This document shows, one piece after another, positions 33,690 through 42,436 of a stretch of 64,000 nt of DNA (the first letter of the stretch is position 1; the number at the start of each line of letters is the position of its first letter). The position numbers and the translations under genes were made by a program. This DNA comes from Bacillota bacterium. Its GTDB lineage: Bacteria; Bacillota; Clostridia; Oscillospirales; Ruminococcaceae. A model generated the notes under the pieces. The model made no database searches and was not told the DNA's origin. It saw only the letters and a program-made list of their open reading frames with translations. Location of the stretch: contig JAEZTV010000005.1 of assembly GCA_023421245.1 (NCBI GenBank), positions 9,689-73,688 of the forward strand, written 5' to 3'.

Positions 33690-34091
33690 TTATACGCGTC
33701 TGCGTTTGGGGGGGCGGCAGCCGTTGTGGGGAATTGGGGTAACATCCTTAATCATGCTTACCTCAAGCCCTGCAGACTGCAGCGCACGAATAGCGGCCTC
33801 ACGGCCCGATCCGGGACCCTTAACAAAAACCTCGACAGATTTCAGACCATGCTCCATCGCGGCGTGTGCAGCGGTTTCTGCGGCAGACTGAGCAGCGAAC
33901 GGTGTGCTTTTACGGGAACCGCGGAAGCCAAGACCGCCCGAACTTGCCCACGAAATAGCGTTGCCCGCAACATCCGTGATCGTAACAATGGTGTTGTTAA
34001 AGGTGGACTGAATATGAACGGCGCCGCGTTCGATATTCTTACGCTCACGGCGTCTGCGCGATGCGGCTTTTTTAACCGTTTGTTTTGCCAT
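33690..34091 (-). CDS. rpsK: 30S ribosomal protein S11
   Basis: 133 residues with FNNTIVTITDVAGNAISWAS and the C-terminal GCRPPKRRRV typical of S11, which lines the mRNA exit on the platform. Between rpsM and rpsD on the same strand. Confidence 0.99.
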   Translation of the reverse strand: MAKQTVKKAASRRRRERKNIERGAVHIQSTFNNTIVTITDVAGNAISWASSGGLGFRGSRKSTPFAAQSAAETAAHAAMEHGLKSVEVFVKGPGSGREAAIRALQSAGLEVSMIKDVTPIPHNGCRPPKRRRV

Positions 34092-34109
34092 GAAATCAAA
34101 TCCTCCTGC

Positions 34110-34478
34110 TTACTTCTTCTTGTTGGCGATGGTCCTTGCGGGACCCTTGCGCGTACGTGCGTTGGTCTTCGTGCGCTGTCCTCTCACCGGAAGACCCTTG
34201 CGATGCCGTAAGCCGCGGTAGCAGCCGATTTCGGTCAATCGCTTGATGTTCAGCGCTGTGTTGCGTCGCAGATCGCCCTCTACCATCAGGTGTTTGTCGA
34301 TATATTCGCGTAGTTTGGAAACGTCATCCTCGCTCAGGTCCCTTACCCTTATATCGGGGTTAACACCTGTAGCGGCAATGATCTTTTTTGCTGTTGTTTG
34401 GCCAATGCCCAAAATATAGGTAAGGCCAATCTCGACCCGCTTTTCTCTGGGCAGGTCAACACCGGAAATACGCGCCAT
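34110..34478 (-). CDS. rpsM: 30S ribosomal protein S13
   Basis: 122 residues: MARISGVDLPREKRVEIGLT, helix-two-turn-helix region and basic C-tail ending GPARTIANKKK that reaches toward the P-site tRNA. Normal length. First of the alpha-type genes after rpmJ. Confidence 0.99.
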   Translation of the reverse strand: MARISGVDLPREKRVEIGLTYILGIGQTTAKKIIAATGVNPDIRVRDLSEDDVSKLREYIDKHLMVEGDLRRNTALNIKRLTEIGCYRGLRHRKGLPVRGQRTKTNARTRKGPARTIANKKK

Positions 34479-34504
34479 TACTGTTGCACCTCCATTGTAT
34501 TGGT

Positions 34505-34618
34505 TTAGCCCTGCCGCTGCTTATGCTTGGGATTATTGCATATGACCATAATGCGGCCCTTGCGCTTAATAATCTTGCACTTTTCACAGATGGGCTTAAC
34601 GGAAGGTCTTACTTTCAT
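34505..34618 (-). CDS. rpmJ: 50S ribosomal protein L36 (zinc-binding form)
   Basis: Only 37 residues: MKVRPSVKPICEKCKIIKRK, then GRIMVICNNPKHKQRQG. The CxxC...C....H ligands for zinc are all present. ATG 34618 follows GGAGG. Lies between infA and rpsM, the standard place. Confidence 0.97.
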   Translation of the reverse strand: MKVRPSVKPICEKCKIIKRKGRIMVICNNPKHKQRQG

Positions 34619-34684
34619 TGTGAAATACCTCCTTGCTTGCGCGCCGCGTGCTTGTGCGCGGCGTGTGCCTTGTGTGTATTAGCG

Positions 34685-34903
34685 TTACTTTGAGCGCCAT
34701 GTAATGCGCCCCTTGCTTAGATCGTACGGCGACATCTCAATCGTCACCTTGTCGCCGGGAAGGATACGGATAAAGTTCATGCGAAGCTTACCCGAGATAT
34801 GGGCGAGGATCTTGTGCCCATTTTGCAGTTCTACCTGAAACATTGCGTTAGGCAATTTCTCTGTTACCGTACCCTCAACCTCGATTACGTCATCTTTTGA
34901 CAA
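34685..34903 (-). CDS. infA: Translation initiation factor IF-1, TTG start
   Basis: 72 residues (SKDDVIEVEGTVTEKLPNAM, GRITWRSK end), an OB-fold protein that binds the ribosomal A site during initiation. The start is the TTG at 34901-34903, 8 nt behind GTAAGGAGG, which gives the family's standard length. The frame is open further upstream to 34948, but that part overlaps the KOW gene and is not conserved in IF-1. Confidence 0.95.
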   Translation of the reverse strand: MSKDDVIEVEGTVTEKLPNAMFQVELQNGHKILAHISGKLRMNFIRILPGDKVTIEMSPYDLSKGRITWRSK

Positions 34904-34916
34904 GCTTGGTACCTCC

Positions 34917-35177
34917 TTACCCGATATTTTCCTCACTTGCGCCATCATAGGCGGCCAGCACCTGCCGCAGCTGTTTGTTGGTCGTAATGTCCTTTACCGC
35001 AATCGTCACAGCTGTCTTTGCAAGATGTTTCGCTTTCTTTTTCTTAGGTTTTTCCAAAAGCCGCATCCTGCCGTCCGCAATATAAGCGAACTGTGCATCG
35101 GTATCCAGCACAAGAAAGAAGCGGCCGTGGTCACGTCCGGCAATCGATTTTACAATCATGCCTTTTTCAATCAACAC
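34917..35177 (-). CDS. KOW-domain RNA-binding protein (L14e-like)
   Basis: 86 residues starting at GTG with AAGGAGG: IEKGMIVKSIAGRDHGRFFL is a KOW motif, followed by a basic linker (EKPKKKKAKHLAKT). Such small proteins sit between map and infA in many Clostridia and are presumed ribosome- or RNA-associated. The exact role is not known. Confidence 0.9.
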   Translation of the reverse strand: MLIEKGMIVKSIAGRDHGRFFLVLDTDAQFAYIADGRMRLLEKPKKKKAKHLAKTAVTIAVKDITTNKQLRQVLAAYDGASEENIG

Positions 35178-35192
35178 TTCGCGTCCTCCTTG

Positions 35193-35939
35193 TCAGAGGG
35201 TGGTGAGGATAACCGGACCCGAGGCAGTAACGGCAATAGAGTGTTCAAAGTGCGCCGATAAGCCTCCGTCAGCGGTAACCACCGTCCACCGGTCGGAAAG
35301 CACCCTCACTTCATGGCCGTTTTCATTAATCATCGGCTCAATAGCAAGCGTCATCCCCGGGATAAGGCGAACACCTCTGCCCGCCGTGCCGTAATTGGGC
35401 ACATCGGGCGCTTCATGCAGGTTTTTCCCTACGCCGTGCCCAACATACTTGCGCACGACCGAGAAGCCCCTTGCTTCACAGTAGCTCTGCACCGCATAGC
35501 CAATGTCGCCGATTCGTGCACCTGCACACGCCGCGCGAATCCCCTCATACAGGCTCTCGCGGGTTGTGTCCAGCAGCCGTACGGCGCTGTCCGCAATGCG
35601 TCCTGCGGGGAAGGTTGCGGCATTATCGCCATGAAAGCCGCCGATGTACGCACCAACGTCGATGCTGACGATATCACCCTCGTGGATGATTTTTCCCGAC
35701 GGAATGCCGTGAATCACCTCGTTGTTTACCGAGATACATGCGCTTGCGGGGAATCCGCCGTAGCCAAGAAAGCTTGGTTTTGCCCCCGCCGCGGTAATAA
35801 ACCGGTGAATAATCCCGTCAATCTCTTTGGTCGTAACGCCCGGCTGCACTGCCTCGCCGCCCGCTTTGAGCGCACCTGCCGAAATCTGGCATGCTGTTCT
35901 CATTGCGTCAAGCTCGGTCTTGTTTTTGATTATTATCAT
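35193..35939 (-). CDS. map: Type I methionine aminopeptidase
   Basis: 248 residues with the five metal ligands in context: VSIDVGAYIGGFHGDNAATF (two Asp), YVGHGVGKNLHEAPDVPNYG (His), LAIEPMINE (Glu) and the final Glu of AHFEHSI. Removes the initiator Met from new proteins. No zinc-finger N-terminal extension. Starts 2-3 bp after adk. Confidence 0.98.
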   Translation of the reverse strand: MIIIKNKTELDAMRTACQISAGALKAGGEAVQPGVTTKEIDGIIHRFITAAGAKPSFLGYGGFPASACISVNNEVIHGIPSGKIIHEGDIVSIDVGAYIGGFHGDNAATFPAGRIADSAVRLLDTTRESLYEGIRAACAGARIGDIGYAVQSYCEARGFSVVRKYVGHGVGKNLHEAPDVPNYGTAGRGVRLIPGMTLAIEPMINENGHEVRVLSDRWTVVTADGGLSAHFEHSIAVTASGPVILTTL

Positions 35940-35941
35940 GC

Positions 35942-36574
35942 TTACAGCCCCAAAGCCTTCAGAACAAGAGCGGTGGTATCCGCCACTTCCTCCTGTCCCT
36001 CAACGATAAACAACTTACCCTGCTTCTCGTAATACTCCTTGAGCGGCTCGGTCTGCTCATGGTATACACGCAAGCGCTCACGAACCGTATCGGGATGGTC
36101 ATCCTTACGGATAACCAGCTTGCCGTCGTCTCTGTCGCATAGCCCTTCGGTTTTCGAAGGCTTGTATTCGAGATGGTAGGAGGTTCCGCAGGTCTCGCAT
36201 ACCCGTCTGCCGGACATGCGGCGCTCTATGCGCTCGTCGCTAACCTCAATGTCAATTACCTTATCTACCACCACACCCATCCTATCGAGTGCTTCGGCCT
36301 GAGCAAGCGTACGGGGCATTCCATCCAGAATAAAGCCCTTCTCGCAGTCCTTTTCGGCCAGGCGCTCTTTGATGATTGAAATGATGACATCATCGGGCAC
36401 CAGTGCGCCCGTCTCAATAAACTCCTTGGCCTTTTTCCCCATCTCTGTACCGGCCTTCACCGCTTCCCGGATAATATTACCGGTGCTGATGGTGGGAATC
36501 CCCAGCCGCTCGCAAACAATATCGGCCTGCGTCCCCTTGCCGGCGCCGGGTGCGCCAAGTAAAATCAGCTTCAT
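35942..36574 (-). CDS. adk: Adenylate kinase
   Basis: 210 residues: P-loop LLGAPGAGKGTQA, GFILDGMPRTLAQAEAL, LID domain of the zinc type (CETCGTSYHLEYKPSKTEGL with Cys ligands, followed by CDRDDG). Interconverts AMP, ADP and ATP. ATG 36574 is chosen from family alignment; an in-frame ATG lies ten codons upstream. Between secY and map as in most Firmicutes. Confidence 0.97.
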   Translation of the reverse strand: MKLILLGAPGAGKGTQADIVCERLGIPTISTGNIIREAVKAGTEMGKKAKEFIETGALVPDDVIISIIKERLAEKDCEKGFILDGMPRTLAQAEALDRMGVVVDKVIDIEVSDERIERRMSGRRVCETCGTSYHLEYKPSKTEGLCDRDDGKLVIRKDDHPDTVRERLRVYHEQTEPLKEYYEKQGKLFIVEGQEEVADTTALVLKALGL

Positions 36575-36610
36575 ACCACTGCCTCCAGTCTGTATTCGCC
36601 GCAATGCGTA

Positions 36611-37906
36611 CTATTCAAGAAATCCCTTGTAGTGGCGCATCATCATTTGGCTTTCCAGCGTCTTCACCGTATCAAGCGCAACGCCTACTACGATGATCAG
36701 CGATGTACCCGCCAACGACACATTCATACCGGTAATTGCGCCAAGCAGAATGGGGGCGGTAGCCACAACACCCAAGAACAGGGCGCCGATCAGTGTAATC
36801 TTGCTTACAACCTTTGCAATAAAGTCGGCGGTCGGCTTACCCGGACGAATGCCCGGCATACCGCCGTTGTTCTTGCGCAGGTTGTTTGCCATCTCAATCG
36901 GGTTGTACTGTACCGCGACATAGAAATAGGTAAACGCGATAATCAGCAGGAAGTACAGCACACCGTAAAACCATGAGGTGGATGAGAATGCATTGAGGAA
37001 CTTATCCCAGAACGAGCCGGCCTCAGGGGTAACAAACATCCTGATGGTACTCGGCAGCGCAAGGAATGTGCTCGCAAAGATAACGGGAAGCACGCCCGAC
37101 ATATTCACCTTGATCGGAATATGGGTGCTCTGTCCGCCGTACATCTTGCGGCCAACAACGCGCTTTGCGTACTGTACCGGCAGGCGGCGCTCCGCGTTTG
37201 TCATAAAGACAATCAGGAAGATGGTTGCCACCAAAAACACTACGGTAAGCGGTGCATAAATATAGTACTGATACGCACCCTGCTGCGCAAGGCGAAGCGC
37301 CTGCACAATCACGCCGACCTCGGTTGGGAGCCTTGCAATAATATTGGCAAAAATTAAAAAGGAAATACCGTTGCCAAGACCGTGGTCGGAAATCAAATCA
37401 CCCAGCCACATCGCAAGCATTGCACCTGCGGTAAATACCGCGATAATTGCAGCTGCCGCCAGTACGCCCGAAAAGCCCGATGTGTAAAGCACGGCGCCTT
37501 CCTGGTTGCGAAGCACCAGATAATACCCGAATGCCTGCACAGCAGAAAGTACCACTGCGCCAATCTTGGTAATCTTATTGATCTTCTTACGACCTTCTTC
37601 GCCTTCTTTGGAAAGGCGTTCAAGCGCAGGGATTGCAATGGTCAAAAGCTGCATAATAATCTGCGCATTGATAAAGGGAATCACGCCCAGCGCAAGGATG
37701 GCCGCATCTCCGAATGCGCCGCCGCTGAGTGTGTTAAGCAGACCGAATGCCGACCCCTCCGCAATCATCTCAGTGAGCCTTGAACGGTCAAGAAACGGTC
37801 CGGGTACCGCGCAGCCTACGCGATACATTGCCAAAACAAACAGCGTGAACAGGATCTTTTTCCTTAGGTCGTCAATCTTCCATGCATTGCGTAAGGTTTC
37901 AAACAT
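36611..37906 (-). CDS. secY: Protein translocase subunit SecY
   Basis: 431 residues with ten predicted membrane helices, including the plug region and LGVIPFINAQIIMQLLTIAI and the cytoplasmic loop QYAKRVVGRKMYGGQSTHIP. Central channel of the Sec system. Follows rplO by 1-2 bp. Confidence 0.99.
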   Translation of the reverse strand: MFETLRNAWKIDDLRKKILFTLFVLAMYRVGCAVPGPFLDRSRLTEMIAEGSAFGLLNTLSGGAFGDAAILALGVIPFINAQIIMQLLTIAIPALERLSKEGEEGRKKINKITKIGAVVLSAVQAFGYYLVLRNQEGAVLYTSGFSGVLAAAAIIAVFTAGAMLAMWLGDLISDHGLGNGISFLIFANIIARLPTEVGVIVQALRLAQQGAYQYYIYAPLTVVFLVATIFLIVFMTNAERRLPVQYAKRVVGRKMYGGQSTHIPIKVNMSGVLPVIFASTFLALPSTIRMFVTPEAGSFWDKFLNAFSSTSWFYGVLYFLLIIAFTYFYVAVQYNPIEMANNLRKNNGGMPGIRPGKPTADFIAKVVSKITLIGALFLGVVATAPILLGAITGMNVSLAGTSLIIVVGVALDTVKTLESQMMMRHYKGFLE

Positions 37907-37907
37907 C

Positions 37908-38348
37908 CTATATCACCTCGGCCTTTCCGCCGGCCTTTTCAATCTTCTCCTTTGCGGAGCCAGAAAAAGCGGTGACTTTCACGGTAAGCTTTTTGGTCAC
38001 TTCACCGTTGCCGAGAATCTTCACGCCATCGAGCGTCTTTTTAAGAAGCCCTGCTTCCTTAATCGCCGCAGCATCTACTACAGCACCGTCCTCGAATCTT
38101 TCGAGATCGGAAACGTTGATGGTCGCATATTTGGTTGCAAAGATGTTGTTAAATCCTCTTTTGGGCAGGCGTCTTGCAAGCGGCATCTGTCCGCCCTCAA
38201 AACCGGGTCTTACTCCGCCGCCCGAGCGTGCGTTCTGACCCTTGTGACCCTTACCCGCGGTTTTACCGTTACCCGAACCGGGGCCGCGTCCCTTACGGAA
38301 CGAATCCTTCTTCGAGCCGGGCGCGGGAGAAAGCTCATGTAGTTTCAT
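37908..38348 (-). CDS. rplO: 50S ribosomal protein L15
   Basis: 146 residues; MKLHELSPAPGSKKDSFRKG, Gly-rich loop GSGNGKTAGKGHKGQNARSG, C-terminal domain ending GKAEVI. Normal length and place in the spc operon. Confidence 0.99.
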   Translation of the reverse strand: MKLHELSPAPGSKKDSFRKGRGPGSGNGKTAGKGHKGQNARSGGGVRPGFEGGQMPLARRLPKRGFNNIFATKYATINVSDLERFEDGAVVDAAAIKEAGLLKKTLDGVKILGNGEVTKKLTVKVTAFSGSAKEKIEKAGGKAEVI

Positions 38349-38368
38349 TTTACTCGCACCTCCTTGCT

Positions 38369-38548
38369 TTACGCTTCGGTTACCTCGACGAGGTGGGAAA
38401 TTTTTGTGACCTTGCCCTTGGTCGCGTCGTTTACGGGCTGCTCGGTCATATCTCCAATTTTGCGAAGGCCGAGCGAATATGCTGTGGCAATCTGATCGTC
38501 TTTTCTTCCGATAAGGCTTTTAACAAGCTTAATCTTGAGCGTTGCCAT
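38369..38548 (-). CDS. rpmD: 50S ribosomal protein L30
   Basis: 59 residues: MATLKIKLVKSLIGRKDDQI, LGLRKIGDMTEQP, VTKISHLVEVTEA. A small 50S protein found between rpsE and rplO. Stop is TAA. Length matches the bacterial short form. Confidence 0.97.
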   Translation of the reverse strand: MATLKIKLVKSLIGRKDDQIATAYSLGLRKIGDMTEQPVNDATKGKVTKISHLVEVTEA

Positions 38549-38567
38549 ACTTACCCTCTCTCCTTCC

Positions 38568-39068
38568 TTAGCCTAAAATCTCTTTTGCAGTCTTGCCGCG
38601 AATCGCAGCTACCTGCTCAACATCGCGCAGCGAGGCCAGCCCGTTTATGGTGGCGTTGACCACGTTGCAGGGGTTGTTCGAGCGCAGGCACTTGGTACGG
38701 ATATCCTTAATACCTACCGTCTCAACAACGGCACGTACGGGGCCGCCCGCAATAACACCGGTACCGGGGGCAGCGGGCTTCATCAGCACGCGTCCGGCTC
38801 CGAATGCACCAATCACCTCGTGGGGGATGGTTGTACCCTTGAGCGAAACCTTAATCAGGTTTTTCTTAGCATCCTCAATTCCCTTGCGGATGGCGTCGGG
38901 CACCTCGGAGGCCTTGCCAAGTCCAAAACCGATAATGCCGTTGCCGTCGCCGACAACCACAAGGGCAGCAAACTTAAAGATGCGTCCGCCCTTTACGGTT
39001 TTGGCTACGCGGTTAATAGAAACGACCTTTTCTTTCAGGTCGAGCGTTGATGCGTCTATTCTAGCCAA
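38568..39068 (-). CDS. rpsE: 30S ribosomal protein S5
   Basis: 166 residues with the double-stranded RNA-binding-like N-domain (EKVVSINRVAKTVKGGRIFK) and C-domain (TGVIAGGPVRAVVETVGIKD). Contributes to decoding fidelity. Confidence 0.99.
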   Translation of the reverse strand: MARIDASTLDLKEKVVSINRVAKTVKGGRIFKFAALVVVGDGNGIIGFGLGKASEVPDAIRKGIEDAKKNLIKVSLKGTTIPHEVIGAFGAGRVLMKPAAPGTGVIAGGPVRAVVETVGIKDIRTKCLRSNNPCNVVNATINGLASLRDVEQVAAIRGKTAKEILG

Positions 39069-39086
39069 AAGTATACCTCCTATCCT

Positions 39087-39446
39087 TTAGAATTTGAGGC
39101 CGCCTTCGCGGGCTCCTTCGGCCAGCTCTTTTACACGGCCGTGATAGATATATCCACTCCTGTCAAACACGACAGACTCAATGCCATTGCCTGTAGCCTT
39201 CTTGGCAAGCATCTCGCCAATCTTACGAGCGGCTTCCTTGTTGGCACCCAGACCCTCAAACTCTTTGTCGAGCGAGGAGGCCGCAGCAAGTGTTACGCCT
39301 GCAACATCATCGATGAGCTGGGCATAGATGTGTTTGGAAGAGCGGAATACGCTCAGGCGCGGGCGCTCGGCCGTACCGCTGATCTTCGCGCGTACCCGGC
39401 GGTGCCTTTTAAGCCTTGCCTTATTGGAATCCGGCTTATTTACCAT
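39087..39446 (-). CDS. rplR: 50S ribosomal protein L18
   Basis: 119 residues; RHRRVRAKISGTAERPRLSV and FDRSGYIYHGRVKELAEGAR are the 5S rRNA-binding L18 signatures. Confidence 0.99.
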   Translation of the reverse strand: MVNKPDSNKARLKRHRRVRAKISGTAERPRLSVFRSSKHIYAQLIDDVAGVTLAAASSLDKEFEGLGANKEAARKIGEMLAKKATGNGIESVVFDRSGYIYHGRVKELAEGAREGGLKF

Positions 39447-39462
39447 GCTTATTCACCCTTTC

Positions 39463-40011
39463 TTACTTCTTGCCGCCTTTACCGGCCTTGCCTTCCTTGC
39501 GGATGATTACTTCGCCGGCGTACTTAATGCCTTTGCCTTTATACGGCTCGGGCGGACGCTTCTCACGAACTTCGGCGGCAAACTGTCCTACCACCTGCTT
39601 GTCGATGCCGCTAACCACAATCTTGTTGGGCGCGGGTACCTCTACTGTAATACCGTCAATCTCCGGCATAATCACCTGATGCGAAAACCCGAGGTTCATT
39701 ACGAGGTTTTTACCCTGCTTTGCAGCACGGTATCCTACGCCGCTTACCTCAAGCTCCTTTGTAAAGCCCTCATGCGTGCCCTTAACCATATTCGCAATCA
39801 GCGTTCTGGTCAGGCCGTGCAGAGACCTGTGCTCCTTGCTCTCGCTTGCGCGCGCAACGGTCAGTTTGCCGTCGTCAAGTGCAATCTTCATCGCGGGATG
39901 AAAGGAGTTCTCAAGCGTGCCCTTGGGTCCCTTTACGGTAACGGTATTGCCGTTTACCTTTACATCAATACCCTGTGGGATATCGATCTCTTTTCTGCCT
40001 ATACGAGACAT
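39463..40011 (-). CDS. rplF: 50S ribosomal protein L6
   Basis: 182 residues; two L6 repeats and the C-terminal signature PEPYKGKGIKYAGEVIIRKE. Short lysine/glycine-rich tail (GKAGKGGKK). Confidence 0.99.
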   Translation of the reverse strand: MSRIGRKEIDIPQGIDVKVNGNTVTVKGPKGTLENSFHPAMKIALDDGKLTVARASESKEHRSLHGLTRTLIANMVKGTHEGFTKELEVSGVGYRAAKQGKNLVMNLGFSHQVIMPEIDGITVEVPAPNKIVVSGIDKQVVGQFAAEVREKRPPEPYKGKGIKYAGEVIIRKEGKAGKGGKK

Positions 40012-40026
40012 TCGCCTTACACCTCC

Positions 40027-40425
40027 TTACCAAATATATGCAAGGACTTCGCCGCCTACATTTTCAGTGCGTGCCTTTTTATCGGTCATAACGCCCTTTG
40101 ATGTAGACATAATCGCGATACCGAGGCCTTTTAGCACTCTCGGTACATCCTCGCAGCTGGTGTATATGCGCAGGCCGGGCTTAGAAACCCTTCTGAGTCC
40201 TGTTATAATCTGGGATTTGTTCTCCCCGTATTTGAGGACAATGCGGATAACGCCCTGCTTGCCATCATTGATAACCTGATAGTTCTTGATATAACCCTCT
40301 TCAAGAAGGATCTGAGCGATCGACTTCTTCATGTTGGAAGCGGGAATATCCACCGTGTCATGTTTGGCCGTACATGCGTTGCGGATGCGCGTAAGCATAT
40401 CGGCGATTGGATCGGTGATCTGCAT
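40027..40425 (-). CDS. rpsH: 30S ribosomal protein S8
   Basis: 132 residues; MQITDPIADMLTRIRNACTA and C-terminal VLKGLGIAIMSTSKGVMTDK are S8 signatures. In other bacteria S8 autoregulates the spc operon by binding near rplE; this was not tested here. Confidence 0.99.
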   Translation of the reverse strand: MQITDPIADMLTRIRNACTAKHDTVDIPASNMKKSIAQILLEEGYIKNYQVINDGKQGVIRIVLKYGENKSQIITGLRRVSKPGLRIYTSCEDVPRVLKGLGIAIMSTSKGVMTDKKARTENVGGEVLAYIW

Positions 40426-40450
40426 GCCTTCAACCTCCTTTACCTGGTAC

Positions 40451-40636
40451 TTACCAGCTGGCCTTTCTCACGCCGGGAATCTCGCCCTTGTGTGCAAGCT
40501 CTCTAAAGCATATACGGCAAACACCGAACTTGCGAAGGTAAGAGTGCGGCCTGCCACAGATTTTGCACCTGTTGTATGCTCTGGTAGAGAATTTAGGCGT
40601 TCTCTGCTGCTTTATTTTCATTGACGTTTTTGCCAT
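40451..40636 (-). CDS. rpsN: 30S ribosomal protein S14, zinc-binding type Z
   Basis: 61 residues with CKICGRPHSYLRKFGVCRIC, the four zinc ligands of the short type. Ends KASW as usual. Its presence means zinc-dependent S14 is the form encoded in the spc operon. Confidence 0.98.
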   Translation of the reverse strand: MAKTSMKIKQQRTPKFSTRAYNRCKICGRPHSYLRKFGVCRICFRELAHKGEIPGVRKASW

Positions 40637-40651
40637 GAAGCTGTACCCTCC

Positions 40652-41191
40652 TTACTTCGCAAACGGAGCACCCATCAGCGTTAAGAGCTCGCGGGACTCC
40701 TCGTCGGTCTTTGCGGTAGTGACAAAACTGATGTCCATACCTCTAACCTTGTCAATTTTATCATAGTCAATCTCAGGAAAAATCAGCTGCTCCCTCAAAC
40801 CGACCGAATAGTTGCCGCGCCCGTCAAACGAGTTTGCGTTAATACCGCGAAAGTCTCTTACGCGGGGCAGCGCTACGTTAAACAGCCTGTCAACAAACTC
40901 ATACATACGCTCCGAGCGCAGGGTAACCTTTGCGCCAATGGGCATTCCCTCACGCAGTTTAAAGTTTGCAACCGACTTTCTCGCCCTGCATACAATCGCC
41001 TTCTGGCCGGTGATCTTTCCAAGGTCGGCAATCACCGCGTCCATCATCTTTGTGTTGTCGCGGGCCTCGCCGCAGCCAACATTGATGACAACCTTTTCAA
41101 GCTTCGGAACCTGCATGACGCTTTTGTAGCCAAACTTCTTCATTAAAGCAGGGACTACTTCATTATTGTAGTAATCTTTAAGCCTTGCCAT
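40652..41191 (-). CDS. rplE: 50S ribosomal protein L5
   Basis: 179 residues; KVVINVGCGEARDNTKMMD, IVCRARKSVANFKLREGMPI and FPEIDYDKIDKVRGMDISFV are L5 signatures. Binds 5S rRNA with L18. Confidence 0.99.
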   Translation of the reverse strand: MARLKDYYNNEVVPALMKKFGYKSVMQVPKLEKVVINVGCGEARDNTKMMDAVIADLGKITGQKAIVCRARKSVANFKLREGMPIGAKVTLRSERMYEFVDRLFNVALPRVRDFRGINANSFDGRGNYSVGLREQLIFPEIDYDKIDKVRGMDISFVTTAKTDEESRELLTLMGAPFAK

Positions 41192-41207
41192 GATTATACC
41201 TCCTCAC

Positions 41208-41528
41208 TTAAAAAGTTTCACCGCAGCCCTTGTTCTTGCACAGGCGCGATTTTGAGCCATCCTCAAAAATCTTATGCGCAAGCCGTGTGGGCTTATCGCA
41301 CTTAGGGCATACAAGCATTACCTTACTCGCATAAAGCGGAGCCTCTACCTTAACAATACCGCCCGCCTGACCCATCTGGCGCGGCTTTAAATGCTTGGTA
41401 GCAATGTTGCGTCCCTCAACAATAATCTTACCCTCTTTTGGGCTGACCTCGAGCACCTTCCCCTTTTGGCCGCGGTCCTTGCCCGATATGACAACAACTG
41501 TGTCGCCTTTTTTGACGTGTAGCTTCAT
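41208..41528 (-). CDS. rplX: 50S ribosomal protein L24
   Basis: 106 residues; KOW motif VKKGDTVVVISGKDRGQKGK, and a C-terminal zinc-ribbon-like part (LVCPKCDKPTRLAHKI, RLCKNKGCGETF). The Cys-containing tail is a variant found in part of the Clostridia. Assembly initiator of the 50S subunit. Confidence 0.98.
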   Translation of the reverse strand: MKLHVKKGDTVVVISGKDRGQKGKVLEVSPKEGKIIVEGRNIATKHLKPRQMGQAGGIVKVEAPLYASKVMLVCPKCDKPTRLAHKIFEDGSKSRLCKNKGCGETF

Positions 41529-41544
41529 TTACAGGCACCTCCCA

Positions 41545-41913
41545 TTACAGCACTTCGGGGGCAAGGCTCAGAATCTTCAGGTACTCGCGCTCACGCAGTT
41601 CGCGTGCCACCGGCCCAAAGATACGGGTGCCCCTCGGGGTTTTATCTTCTTTTATTATTACAGCGGCGTTTTCGTCAAAACGGATATAGCTGCCGTCAAG
41701 GCGTCTTAAGCCCTTTGCCGAACGAACAATAACCGCTTTTACAATCTCGCCTTTTTTTACAACGCCTCCGGGTGCGGCCTTTTTCACTGAAGCCACCACC
41801 ACGTCGCCGATGTTGGCGTATCTCCTGCGGGAGCCACCCAACACACGAATGCACATAAGCTCTTTGGCACCGGTGTTGTCGGCTACCTTGAGATAGGTCT
41901 GCATCTGTATCAC
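41545..41913 (-). CDS. rplN: 50S ribosomal protein L14
   Basis: 122 residues; MIQMQTYLKVADNTGAKELM and TRIFGPVARELREREYLKIL are L14 signatures. Forms part of the intersubunit bridge and the RsfS docking site. Confidence 0.99.
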   Translation of the reverse strand: MIQMQTYLKVADNTGAKELMCIRVLGGSRRRYANIGDVVVASVKKAAPGGVVKKGEIVKAVIVRSAKGLRRLDGSYIRFDENAAVIIKEDKTPRGTRIFGPVARELREREYLKILSLAPEVL

Positions 41914-41955
41914 AGTGCGTTCCTCCTTCCGGTTTAAAACTCAAACCGAGCAGTA

Positions 41956-42213
41956 TTATTTGGCCTTCTCGATAATCTCGACAAGCCTCCATCTTTTATC
42001 CTTGGAGAGAGGTCTTGTTTCCATTATCTCCACCCTGTCGCCGATGGTGCAAGCATTCTGCTCGTCATGGGCCTTCAGCTTGACAGTGCGCTTGATAATC
42101 TTCTTATACAGCGGGTGCTTAACGTTATCCTGAATGGCGACGACAATCGTCTTATCCATCTTATCGCTGACAACCTTGCCAACCCGAGTTTTTCTCTGGT
42201 TTCTTTCGCTCAC
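41956..42213 (-). CDS. rpsQ: 30S ribosomal protein S17
   Basis: 85 residues; RKTRVGKVVSDKMDKTIVVA is the S17 N-terminal signature, with an OB fold that binds 16S rRNA helix 11. Confidence 0.99.
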   Translation of the reverse strand: MSERNQRKTRVGKVVSDKMDKTIVVAIQDNVKHPLYKKIIKRTVKLKAHDEQNACTIGDRVEIMETRPLSKDKRWRLVEIIEKAK

Positions 42214-42235
42214 TGCTTAATTCCTCCCTTCCATT

Positions 42236-42436
42236 CTACTGCACACCATTGATTTCATTCTGCTTGATGACGGTCTTAATGCGGGCAATATCGCGTTTTA
42301 CCGCTTTAATGCGCTGGGGGTTGTCAAGCTGGTTAATGGCGTGCTGGAAGCGAAGGTTGAAGAGCTCGGCTTTGAGGTCGGTAAGCTTTGCGCCCAGCTC
42401 ATTTGCGGATAGTTTGCGGATCTCTACAGCCTTCAT
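42236..42436 (-). CDS. rpmC: 50S ribosomal protein L29
   Basis: 66 residues, helical hairpin (VEIRKLSANELGAKLTDLKA, IKAVKRDIARIKTVI) near the peptide exit. Its ATG overlaps the rplP stop (TAATG), so translation is coupled. Confidence 0.98.
   Translation of the reverse strand: MKAVEIRKLSANELGAKLTDLKAELFNLRFQHAINQLDNPQRIKAVKRDIARIKTVIKQNEINGVQ

Noticed and set aside
34904..34948. N-terminally extended IF-1
   Set aside because: Extension overlaps the KOW gene and is not part of the family; TTG at 34903 has a well-placed ribosome site and gives 72 residues.
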